A DNA stretch of 6,449 nucleotides from Candidatus Zixiibacteriota bacterium (GTDB lineage: Bacteria > Zixibacteria > MSB-5A5 > SM1-73), in contig JAGMBK010000099.1 of assembly GCA_023129805.1 (NCBI GenBank), positions 1 through 6,449 of the forward strand, in the 5' to 3' direction. The notes beneath the pieces were generated by a model. That model was not told where the DNA came from. It made no database searches and saw only the letters and a program-made list of their open reading frames with translations. A program made the position numbers and the translations under genes. Positions 1-5,127 of this stretch are shown here, piece after piece. The stretch's first letter is position 1, and every line of letters starts with the position of its first letter.

Positions 1-62
1 TTAAGGATCGAGCGGGAAATGAGACCAAAATAGAAAGGGAGTTTTTTGTCGTCGGGAAGTAG
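1..62 (+). CDS. 3' end of a gene for a probable Ig-like surface protein (partial, tentative)
   Basis: The third plus-strand frame is open from the window edge and stops at TAG 60-62. It reads KDRAGNETKIEREFFVV and then two more residues. A D-x-AGN-x-T stretch followed by a short E/F-rich strand is typical of the last beta strands of bacterial Ig-like or fibronectin-like repeats, as in surface or secreted proteins of FCB-type bacteria. Only 19 residues are visible, so neither domain identity nor gene length can be tested. The other two plus frames stop at 2-4 and 31-33 without recognisable motifs. The call rests on motif resemblance alone. Confidence 0.35.
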   Translation, partial: KDRAGNETKIEREFFVVGK

Positions 63-125
63 GATGGTTATATGCAGAAAGAACGTGTTGGAAGATTGCT
101 TTTTGTAGAGTAATTTTACGTAGGG

Positions 126-170
126 CAGGGCTTGTTCCTGAACCATGTGGTTCGGGACTTGTCCCTGTCC
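126..170. repeat. Imperfect inverted repeat of the CCTGAACC/GGTTCGGGAC type
   Basis: The left arm begins CAGGGCTTGTTCCTGAACCA and the right arm is TGGTTCGGGACTTGTCCCTG. They pair at both ends (CAGGG with CCCTG; TCC-GAACCA with TGGTTCGGGA, allowing one wobble) around a mismatched middle. Each arm also contains a direct copy of CTTGT-CCTG, so the element looks like decayed, shuffled repeat units. Related words recur at 912-935 and 3717-3758, which suggests a dispersed intergenic repeat family in this genome. Confidence 0.55.
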
Positions 171-190
171 GAACTCCGAGGCGGACAGCC

Positions 191-209
191 ATCCCGCCGG
201 CGGCGGGAT
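191..209. repeat. Perfect GC-rich hairpin
   Basis: ATCCCGCC (191-198) is the exact reverse complement of GGCGGGAT (202-209), with a 3-base loop GGC. It sits right after the 126-170 inverted repeat. No T-run follows on either strand, so it is unlikely to be an intrinsic terminator. It resembles short GC-rich intergenic hairpin repeats. Confidence 0.6.
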
Positions 210-270
210 CCCTACGATAATTTCAATTATTCTAAAAGATAAAAAAGCCAGGGAGATTGATAAAACAATC

Positions 271-276
271 AAGGGG
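271..276 (+). promoter_or_regulatory. Ribosome binding site that decides the rlmH start
   Basis: AAGGGG lies 6 bases upstream of the TTG at 283-285. No comparable site precedes the ATG at 145, which lies inside an inverted repeat. The protein produced from the TTG matches the usual RlmH N-terminus. Confidence 0.65.
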
Positions 277-282
277 TTTACG

Positions 283-774
283 TTGGTCAAAATCAAGGTC
301 ATTGTGGTAGGTAAGACCAGGGAGGGTTGGATTAAAGAGGGGATCCTTCATTATCAGAAGCTATTGAAAAAATATGTGGAGCTGAACCTGGTGGAGATCA
401 GGGAGGAGAAGATCACCAAATCCAGAGACACCGAGATCATCTTAGATGCTGAAGCCAAAAGAATTTTGAGATACGTGAACAAATCCAGTCACGTGGATCC
501 ATCGGATTTGCGTATTGCTTTGGACGCAAAAGGTAAGAGCTTAAGTTCGGAAGACTTTGCCAGACTGTTGGAAGAAAACTTAAGCCGAGGATATAGTGAA
601 TTTGTATTTATTCTGGGTGGAGCACTGGGGTTATCCCTGAGAGTTCTGGATGCCTGTCCCATTAAACTCTCACTTTCTCAGATGACCTTTACCCACGAGA
701 TGTCAAGACTAATTCTTCTGGAGCAAATCTATCGGGCGTTTTCCATCCTGAAAGGAACCGGGTACCACAAATAA
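283..774 (+). CDS. rlmH: 23S rRNA (pseudouridine-1915 N3)-methyltransferase RlmH
   Basis: RlmH is a small cytoplasmic SPOUT (trefoil-knot) methyltransferase. It works as a homodimer and uses S-adenosylmethionine to methylate N3 of pseudouridine 1915 in helix 69 of 23S rRNA on the assembled ribosome. The 163 residues from the TTG start begin MVKIKVIVVGK, the family's usual first beta strand. They contain the cofactor-loop motif FILGGALGLS (about 109-118), then LSLSQMTFTHEMSRLILLEQ (about 129-148), and end in IYRAFSILKGTGYHK, including the invariant-looking C-terminal YHK. The E. coli protein is about 155 residues, so this is full length. TTG is chosen because AAGGGG lies 6 bases upstream, while the in-frame ATG at 145 would add 46 residues encoded by a repeat element. 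It appears monocistronic, with a terminator at 997-1036. Confidence 0.95.
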   Translation: MVKIKVIVVGKTREGWIKEGILHYQKLLKKYVELNLVEIREEKITKSRDTEIILDAEAKRILRYVNKSSHVDPSDLRIALDAKGKSLSSEDFARLLEENLSRGYSEFVFILGGALGLSLRVLDACPIKLSLSQMTFTHEMSRLILLEQIYRAFSILKGTGYHK

Positions 775-996
775 AAATTTCGCTGAAGACAACCATTCAA
801 TTGATTTTGGGTAAAGTGAACTTAATTTTGAGGACACTACGGTTTTATTCCGGTGCTTTGTTCTGGATACAATTCTGAACACCTCTCCGAGAAATGTGAC
901 GTTTCGAGCTTGCCCTGAACTCTGCGGTTCAGGGCTTGTCTGGGACAGGTAAACTGCTGTTGGTTATTGCAAAGATGAAATTTTAAGATGTAGTAT
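775..996 (+). other. Gap between rlmH and its terminator
   Basis: About 220 bases separate the rlmH stop from the terminator hairpin. I see no ORF with a ribosome binding site and no tRNA-like fold. The one structured piece is the hairpin at 912-935. The stretch would be a long 3' untranslated region of the rlmH transcript, or could hide a small RNA ending at the same terminator; TACAAT at 868-873 is a possible -10 box but has no good -35. Confidence 0.4.
912..935. repeat. Hairpin of the GCCCTGAAC type
   Basis: GCCCTGAAC (912-920) and GTTCAGGGC (927-935) are perfect 9-base complements around the loop TCTGCG. The flanking words GAGCTT and TTGTC extend the resemblance to the 126-170 element (CAGGGCTTGT is shared). 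No T-run follows, so it is more likely a dispersed repeat than a terminator. Confidence 0.6.
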
Positions 997-1036
997 AGAA
1001 CCAGAACCTAACTTAAGTTAGGTTCTGGTTCTTTTT
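997..1036 (+). terminator. Intrinsic terminator with a perfect 36-base palindrome
   Basis: Bases 997-1032 read the same on both strands: each half contains two copies of AGAACC (left) or GGTTCT (right), joined through CTTAAG. As RNA this gives a stem of about 15-16 base pairs with a very small loop. TTTTT (1032-1036) follows immediately on the plus strand, whereas the minus-strand exit has no T-run. It therefore fits a one-way terminator for plus-strand transcription, ending the rlmH unit 220 bases after its stop codon. Confidence 0.85.
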
Positions 1037-1436
1037 CGTTCTATTTTATGGTAGATGAAGTATTATATCAAATGAGAGCCGCCAGGTCAGGTCTAAAATT
1101 CGGGGAAAAGATCGGGAAAAAAGCTTTGCACGCCCAAAAGTCTTTTCTTTCGAGCCTCGGAAAGCTTCTCCTTATCCTGTCTTCAAAGCTCGAATCTATG
1201 AGTTCAAAGACAAAGGAAAAGAGACTTGAGCCTTCTTCCGGCCTCCCCGACCCGGCTTATAATAGGACCTGATCTCTGGCGACCCTCCTTGGATTCTTAC
1301 AAAAGTTTTGCGTTTCTTACATTAATCACGCGTAGGCAAGCCTTTACGGCTTGCCAGCCAAGCCATGAAGGCTCGGCTACGCAAAAAACTGAGCTCCTAA
1401 AGAACCAATTCCCGCCGTATGTTAGATCATTTATGG
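1037..1436. other. 400-base region between convergent units, no supported gene
   Basis: This lies between the rlmH terminator and the end of the minus-strand genes. An open frame starting at ATG 1048 has no ribosome binding site and begins just after the terminator. Two weak structures are visible: GTCTT 1179-1183 with AAGAC 1207-1211, enclosing AGCTC/GAGTT, and the strong junction-type repeat at 1330-1382. TATAAT at 1258-1263 has no usable -35. I see no clear terminator for the minus-strand transcripts here; TTTTTT read on the minus strand at 1383-1388 has no hairpin directly before it. Confidence 0.45.
1330..1382. repeat. Intergenic repeat folding as a three-way junction
   Basis: GCGTA (1330-1334) pairs with TACGC (1378-1382) and encloses two adjacent hairpins. 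The first is GGCAAGCC (1335-1342) with GGCTTGCC (1348-1355), loop TTTAC. The second is AGCCAAGCC (1356-1364) with GGCTCGGCT (1370-1378), loop ATGAA, with one A-C mismatch. Base 1378 is shared between two of the stems; otherwise nothing is left unpaired at the junction. No T-run follows on either strand. The compact design suggests a REP-like or miniature mobile repeat rather than a terminator, though a structured RNA cannot be excluded. Confidence 0.7.
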
Positions 1437-1728
1437 TTAATAGTATTTAGCATTTTCAAGGACTTTTTTACCAAACCCTTTAAGCTTTACTGTGATGAAC
1501 GACTCTAAAGATTTGGCTCTATTTTCAGATATGACTGAGGTTATTCATTGCATTTAAAGTTTGGTCTACGTCTTTCTTGTGCGGTATCATCCCTCTCATC
1601 CAGAATGGCTGAAAAGTTTTTTTGAGCTTTTCGATTCTTTCAGCAGTCACATGTGGTTTGAAAGGGATTCTACCTTTCCTACTTTGTCTTTTTGTTTTTT
1701 CATCGGTCAACCGCAGGAAGTTATCCAT
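1437..1728 (-). pseudogene. Small basic protein of unknown function, frame broken by one base
   Basis: The minus-strand ATG at 1728 is preceded by AAAGGAG with a 6-base spacer, and opens a 67-codon frame that stops at TGA 1525-1527. Over its last codons a second frame is open from 1544 to TAA 1437-1439 and reads like protein: TSVISENRAK, then KLKGFGKKVLENAKYY at its end. Skipping one base near 1545 joins them as ...QTLNAM-ITSVISEN... into a 96-residue protein. The product is rich in Lys/Arg with no signal peptide or membrane segment, and a helix-forming stretch in the middle (ERIEKLKKTFQPFW). I do not recognise the family. It lies 34 bases after the protease gene with no terminator between, so it is probably co-transcribed. 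The break may be a real mutation or an assembly error; the 67-residue form could also be the true product. Confidence 0.6.
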
Positions 1729-1734
1729 AAATTT

Positions 1735-1741
1735 CTCCTTT
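1735..1741 (-). promoter_or_regulatory. Strong ribosome binding site of the small basic gene
   Basis: On the minus strand AAAGGAG lies 6 bases before ATG 1728-1726. It is the best Shine-Dalgarno match in the window and the main reason to treat the downstream short frame as a gene. Confidence 0.75.
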
Positions 1742-1762
1742 GCGTATGCATCCGTCCGGATT

Positions 1763-3625
1763 TTATTTCAAAAGAATCATCTTGTTCGTCTTCTCAAAAT
1801 CCTCAGCAGAAAGCTGATAAAAGTAAATTCCGTTTGAGACAAAAGTTTTCTGCTCACTGGTGCTGTCCCAGGTTATCGTATAAGTTCCTCTTTTTTGTTC
1901 TTGATCCACCAAGGTCTGAATCTTTTGTCCTAATAAGTTAAATATCTCCAGTTTGATATGTCCATCCCGGGGAACAAAATATTCGATCTCAGTTGTGGGA
2001 TTGAAAGGGTTAGGATAGTTCTGCTTCAGGCTATAATTTGAAGGCGACCTTTCTGTGAATTCATCTTCTACGTCTGCCGGGCTGACAAAAAAATCGCAGG
2101 TCATAGTAGGACCAGAATTAGAGATACTGGTCACTTCCACGTAAGTTTCGGTTTCCGCATAGCTGTGGCTGTTGGGAGTAGAGCTTCCGTTGAATGTTCT
2201 ATTAGTATCGTTTCCAGGATAAGGGTCGTTCGAGTAATTCACATAGCCAAAGGGAACAGTTGATTCTAACTCCCATAATCCATCAGATTGTTCCAAAGCC
2301 ACTTTATAGTAACCGAATGTGGTGTGTCCCTGATACCATTCATTGTCGTTTGCTCCATAGTCATCTATGCTCTCATCTACGTGCCAGATCAAGAGCCCTT
2401 CAGATGGGAGTGCCGAATCGTAACCTGTCTTCTGTCTGTTTACTACAAGAAAGTATTCACTTAGTGGGGAACCAAAGGTCCAGAGCTTGTAGACGACAGG
2501 AGAGTTCTCAATGGCTGGAATCTCTACGTCGCTGGTGTTGCTGGTAACTACGGTTGGGGTTACGTATCCCAGTTGGGTCATACACCAGGCGTCCGGATGG
2601 GCGGGGGAGTTTCCCAGAGAGCCGTTCCAGCTCCCCCCAGCCATCAGGCTCCATTGTCCTATTCCGTATGAACTATTGTCCGTATCATAAAAGTCGGGCA
2701 GTCCGAAAACATGACCTAACTCATGACAGTAAACTCCGCAGGTCATGTCATAGGGGGATTGCCAGTACTCCGGCTGCATGGTATAGTCTCTCACTTTTAC
2801 CCCGTCCGCCGCCGTCCAGGGCCAGGGTACCGACCATTTATGCGACCAGATATCATCTGGACTGTAGGGTGGGAATTCTGCACCTGGTCCTGCATGCACC
2901 ACCACAAGAGCGTCGACGTACCCGTCGGAATCGTTGTCATACTGCGAGAAGTCTACCAAGGGGTCTGCGAGGTCAACCAGATCCTCTACCAGTTTTTGCG
3001 AATTTTGGGGATAGCTTCCGTACCCATAATTTCCGTTGACGTAATATGCATACGTCTCCGGAGCAGTATTCCAACCCGTGGTAGAAGGTAGATTGACCGT
3101 AATAATGTCCAGCGCTCCGTAAGAGATCTCCTGATAGTAGTGATGCACACATCCAAATTGATTTTCAAAAATCAAGGTGTCGAAAAATGACCCATTGACT
3201 GAAGAAGAATTATCCGAAAATTCCACCAGAAGAACTAATACGTTATAATTTCCCACCGGTCCGGTTCCTGTAGGGTAGACTTCGCTTACCGGATGCAGAC
3301 TGGGTTGATCAATTCCTTTTTCCTGCATGAATCGGAGGTTTTGAAGATGCTCCGGTATGGCAACTTCCCCCGATCTCATCTTGTTCTCCAAATTCGGATG
3401 GGGCGGCATGGCAAAGGATTTAAAACTTGTCACAGCTAATAAGAACATAACCAAAAATATGCGTAATAGGAGATTCGAAGCAGGTTTGACGGTATCGATG
3501 CTGGAAGTGCGAAACTTGAAACTAAAATGAGTAACTGTCGAGGTTTGAGCTTCAAGCATCGAGCCTCCATACGAGTTTCGCCAACGATAGCCGAGAGTCG
3601 AGCAAATTTCATCTTCATTTCTCAT
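1763..3625 (-). CDS. M6-family secreted zinc metalloprotease with C-terminal sorting-type domain
   Basis: This is a 620-residue secreted peptidase of the M6 (immune inhibitor A-like) family. The zinc site is HELGHVFGLPD at 301-311: His301, His305 and the family's downstream Asp/His region bind zinc, and Glu302 is the catalytic base. The Met-turn is SLMAGGSW (326-333, Met328). A Ca-binding-like loop DNDSDGYVD is at 230-238. Mature sequence probably begins at MPPHP (73 on), after a hydrophobic signal at about 51-72 ending SFA. The tail (about 530-620) is a FlgD-Ig/Por-type domain: QNYPNPFNPTTEIEYF, LGQKIQTLVD, NGIYFYQL, closing MILLK. In FCB bacteria such tails direct type IX export or surface attachment. 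Oddity: 50 residues precede the signal peptide. ATG 3625 is kept because AAAAGGGGGG lies 5 bases upstream, but a later start (for example TTG or ATG within the signal, residues 58-60) is possible. Family call very sure, start uncertain. Confidence 0.93.
   Translation of the reverse strand: MRNEDEICSTLGYRWRNSYGGSMLEAQTSTVTHFSFKFRTSSIDTVKPASNLLLRIFLVMFLLAVTSFKSFAMPPHPNLENKMRSGEVAIPEHLQNLRFMQEKGIDQPSLHPVSEVYPTGTGPVGNYNVLVLLVEFSDNSSSVNGSFFDTLIFENQFGCVHHYYQEISYGALDIITVNLPSTTGWNTAPETYAYYVNGNYGYGSYPQNSQKLVEDLVDLADPLVDFSQYDNDSDGYVDALVVVHAGPGAEFPPYSPDDIWSHKWSVPWPWTAADGVKVRDYTMQPEYWQSPYDMTCGVYCHELGHVFGLPDFYDTDNSSYGIGQWSLMAGGSWNGSLGNSPAHPDAWCMTQLGYVTPTVVTSNTSDVEIPAIENSPVVYKLWTFGSPLSEYFLVVNRQKTGYDSALPSEGLLIWHVDESIDDYGANDNEWYQGHTTFGYYKVALEQSDGLWELESTVPFGYVNYSNDPYPGNDTNRTFNGSSTPNSHSYAETETYVEVTSISNSGPTMTCDFFVSPADVEDEFTERSPSNYSLKQNYPNPFNPTTEIEYFVPRDGHIKLEIFNLLGQKIQTLVDQEQKRGTYTITWDSTSEQKTFVSNGIYFYQLSAEDFEKTNKMILLK
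3476..3625 (-). other. Unusual N-terminal extension of the protease, possible inserted repeat
   Basis: Residues 1-50 precede the hydrophobic signal and are polar, with none of the family's features. The DNA has internal repeats: AGGTTTGA at 3482-3489 and 3541-3548 (direct), TCGATGC 3495-3501 with GCATCGA 3556-3562 (inverted), and GCGAAACT 3509-3516 with AGTTTCGC 3574-3581 (inverted). Five of the eight Ser codons in it are TCG. A short mobile or dispersed repeat inserted between the ribosome binding site and the signal peptide would explain this; a genuine extended signal region is the alternative. Confidence 0.4.
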
Positions 3626-3630
3626 CTTCT

Positions 3631-3640
3631 CCCCCCTTTT
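3631..3640 (-). promoter_or_regulatory. G-rich ribosome binding site of the protease gene
   Basis: Read on the minus strand this is AAAAGGGGGG, followed by AGAAG and then ATG 3625. The same AAGGGGGG-N-GA pattern precedes the tiny basic ORF at 3853. It supports the upstream start despite the unusual extension. Confidence 0.55.
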
Positions 3641-3651
3641 TCGATCCCAAT

Positions 3652-3681
3652 ATCTTAGAAACTATCAAAGACTTCAGCCAA
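3652..3681 (-). promoter_or_regulatory. Possible sigma-70-type promoter of the protease gene
   Basis: On the minus strand TTGGCT (3681-3676) is followed after 18 bases by TAAGAT (3657-3652). Each box matches the consensus at 4 of 6 positions. It lies 27 bases before the start codon and beyond the hairpin at 3717-3758, so the protease may have its own promoter besides read-through. Confidence 0.3.
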
Positions 3682-3716
3682 ATCAGCTAATTGCAGGAGC
3701 TATGCTCGGGTATTTT

Positions 3717-3758
3717 CAGGTGGTGTCCCGAACCGAATCAGGCTCGGGACGCCACCTG
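3717..3758. repeat. Long hairpin between the tiny ORF and the protease gene
   Basis: CAGGTGGTGTCCCGA (3717-3731) pairs with TCGGGACGCCACCTG (3744-3758) over 15 positions with one G-T wobble and a 12-base loop. The words GTCCCGAACC and CGGGAC link it to the repeat at 126-170. No T-run follows on the minus strand (AAAATACCC) or the plus strand. It is therefore not a classical terminator, but such a stem could separate expression of the genes on either side by protecting or attenuating the mRNA. Confidence 0.7.
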
Positions 3759-3775
3759 ACCTGAGCTCCGGAGAG

Positions 3776-3853
3776 TTATTTCTTAGTCTTTCTTCGGGTA
3801 GTCACTTTCTTTCTCCGGGTAGTGGTCTTGCGAGTGTTTCTGGTTTTCCGCAT
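3776..3853 (-). CDS. Tiny, extremely basic peptide (25 residues), unknown function
   Basis: The minus-strand ATG at 3853 opens 25 codons ending TAA 3778-3776. The composition is extreme: apart from Met, one Asn and one Val it is only Lys, Arg and Thr. It starts MRKTRNTRKT and has a seven-residue repeat, TTRRKKV then TTRRKTK, mirrored by 15-base DNA units at 3788-3802 and 3809-3823 (one mismatch, 21-base period). AAGGGGGGTGAG lies just upstream, right after the barrel gene's stop, so it sits in the same transcript 22 bases downstream. There is no signal peptide or membrane segment. The charge suggests nucleic-acid binding, as in short ribosomal proteins such as bTHX or histone-like tails, but I see no specific family match. 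Chance or a repeat-derived frame is the alternative. Confidence 0.5.
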   Translation of the reverse strand: MRKTRNTRKTTTRRKKVTTRRKTKK

Positions 3854-3857
3854 TCGT

Positions 3858-3869
3858 CTCACCCCCCTT
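3858..3869 (-). promoter_or_regulatory. Ribosome binding site of the tiny basic ORF
   Basis: On the minus strand AAGGGGGGTGAG is followed by ACGA and ATG 3853. It lies between the barrel gene's stop (3878-3876) and the tiny ORF and closely resembles the protease gene's site. It has no other obvious use at this position. Confidence 0.5.
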
Positions 3870-3875
3870 CTTAGT

Positions 3876-5123
3876 TTAGAAACGGAAGCCATTGGAGATG
3901 GCTAAACTAACCCCCTTGCTTCTGGTGGGCCACAACCCTTTTTGCATGGCTATGCCAAGGTCCAGATGATATGCACCCAGGTTAAATCCTAATCCGTTGG
4001 CAACGGTCACACCTTCATTTCCTCCGATGGAGACGCCACCCCGCACATCCAACCAGCTTAAAAGCCGGTATTCTGCTCCAAGAGAAGCACTCAGCTTCTT
4101 GGATACACCCATTCCCTTTTTGAAACCCTGTTTTAGATCAAAAGCCAAAAGCGACCTCCTACCCTGATAGGCCACTCCCACATGTATGAGTGTGGGCATG
4201 CGGGTGATAAAGGGATCAATCTCTTCGGTATAAGAATGTTCCGTGACCAAGGAATCCACATCAAAGTTTTCCGCTAAAAGTGAGTCTATTTGCACCTGAT
4301 ATCCTCTTTTTTCAACCTCTTCATCCCATTTGATCTGGTTTATCAGATTGATGAAGGATAAACCGAAGGTCCAGTTTTCCCTATATTTCAAAGCCAGCCC
4401 AAAGTCCAACCCATATCCTTTTCCACCTTCAGCCGACTGGAGGGCGAAATCACCTTCCCCAGTTACTCCGGTCTCTAAAGCGAAGACTTCACCTTCTGCT
4501 TCTTTCACCTTTTGATAGGCTAGTCCCCGGATGTACCTTGCATTTATTCCACACAAAATTTCTTTTCCCTCTTTTTTCCAAATGGATCTACCATAGGAAA
4601 GACCTACATCCACCGAAGCGAAAGCTTCTCCGTCGGATTCTGAGAAAAGTATGGTATCGTTGATTTCATTTCCGAAGAAGAGAACATGAATTGGGTCTTT
4701 GGGAAGGAGAAGATCGGACGTTCCTCTTCCCGAAACGGTGAAAGCGAAATTTCCCCAACAGATGCCCAGAGCTGAAACATCGGCATTCAATGAAAGGTTG
4801 AACCCTTCTTCGGGGATCGAATTCAGAATAGTCTGCTTGTCCTCGGAGGTGAGAAACTTACCGTTGTATTCATTATAATGTTTCAGATTGAAGCTATTGT
4901 TGTATGCGTTTATGCTTAAAGAAAATAACAGCAGGCTTTTTTCTGATCCTTTTGAAAATCCTAAGTTGGCCGGATTCCAGAAGACCGACTCCACTCCTCT
5001 GGCGATCTGAGTATAAGCTCCAGCCATTCCCACACTTCTACCAGAAGATAACCCGAAGGCGAAAAGCGGCTGACCGGTGAGCAAAGTTAAACTAAATATC
5101 AGAATGAATAATTTAAACTTCAT
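3876..5123 (-). CDS. DUF5723/PorV-like outer-membrane beta-barrel protein
   Basis: This 415-residue protein starts with a clear signal peptide, MKFKLFILIFSLTLLTG to FA (about 1-22). The mature N-terminus has the family signature SVGMAGAYTQIARGVESVFW followed by NPANLG (about 30-55), shared by DUF5723 and PorV/PorQ/FadL-like barrels of FCB bacteria. The rest is alternating amphipathic strands rich in Gly and aromatics (YGRSIW, GYGLDFGLALKYRENWTFG, SLGAEYRLLSWLDVRGG). It ends in GFRF, the terminal Phe expected of outer-membrane barrels. Predicted location: outer membrane. PorV itself shuttles type IX cargo to the cell surface; whether this member does so is not shown. ATG 5123 lies 4 bases after the upstream stop, with GAGGA inside the end of that gene, pointing to translational coupling. 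Confidence 0.82.
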   Translation of the reverse strand: MKFKLFILIFSLTLLTGQPLFAFGLSSGRSVGMAGAYTQIARGVESVFWNPANLGFSKGSEKSLLLFSLSINAYNNSFNLKHYNEYNGKFLTSEDKQTILNSIPEEGFNLSLNADVSALGICWGNFAFTVSGRGTSDLLLPKDPIHVLFFGNEINDTILFSESDGEAFASVDVGLSYGRSIWKKEGKEILCGINARYIRGLAYQKVKEAEGEVFALETGVTGEGDFALQSAEGGKGYGLDFGLALKYRENWTFGLSFINLINQIKWDEEVEKRGYQVQIDSLLAENFDVDSLVTEHSYTEEIDPFITRMPTLIHVGVAYQGRRSLLAFDLKQGFKKGMGVSKKLSASLGAEYRLLSWLDVRGGVSIGGNEGVTVANGLGFNLGAYHLDLGIAMQKGLWPTRSKGVSLAISNGFRF

Positions 5124-5127
5124 CTTT

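Larger units (their letters stand above)
63..282. other. Intergenic leader of rlmH, filled with inverted repeats
   Basis: This 220-base stretch carries no gene I can support. Its middle part (about 124-210) is made of two neighbouring inverted repeats, listed separately. The last 70 bases are AT-rich and hold a weak hairpin, GATTG 255-259 with CAATC 266-270, just before the rlmH ribosome binding site. A weak promoter-like pair, TTGGAA 88-93 and TAATTT 111-116 with a 17-base spacer, could serve rlmH, but the -10 match is only 3 of 6. The frame of rlmH happens to be open back to an ATG at 145, inside the repeat; I do not regard that part as coding. Confidence 0.5.

Noticed and set aside
1..192. 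63-codon minus-strand frame over the rlmH leader
   Set aside because: It runs through the inverted repeats, has no ribosome binding site and no protein-like pattern; the opposite strand offers a better reading of its end.
895..935. tRNA-like fold around GTTTCGAGC
   Set aside because: No acceptor, D or anticodon arms could be assembled; only a 9-base hairpin is real.
1048..1272. 74-codon plus-strand frame after the terminator
   Set aside because: It starts 12 bases after a strong terminator, without a ribosome binding site, and resembles no protein family.
1335..1378. CRISPR-like repeat pair
   Set aside because: The two hairpins differ in sequence, with no regular spacers or further copies.
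1226..1450. 74-codon plus-strand frame
   Set aside because: It crosses the three-way-junction repeat and overlaps the end of the minus-strand small gene.
1561..1941. Plus-strand frame of 126 codons opposite the small gene and protease end
   Set aside because: Antisense shadow of two better supported minus-strand genes; no start signal.
2554..3091. Plus-strand frames opposite the protease catalytic domain
   Set aside because: Low-complexity Arg/Pro/Ser-rich shadows of the M6 gene.
3436..3618. 60-codon minus-strand frame whose middle looks like a signal peptide (LKLKPRQLLILVSSFALPA)
   Set aside because: It ends without joining any mature protein and overlaps the protease signal in another frame; probably chance hydrophobicity, though mentioned in the finding on the extension.
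3717..3758. Intrinsic terminator between the tiny ORF and the protease gene
   Set aside because: The stem is strong but no T-run follows on either strand, so it is listed as a hairpin repeat.
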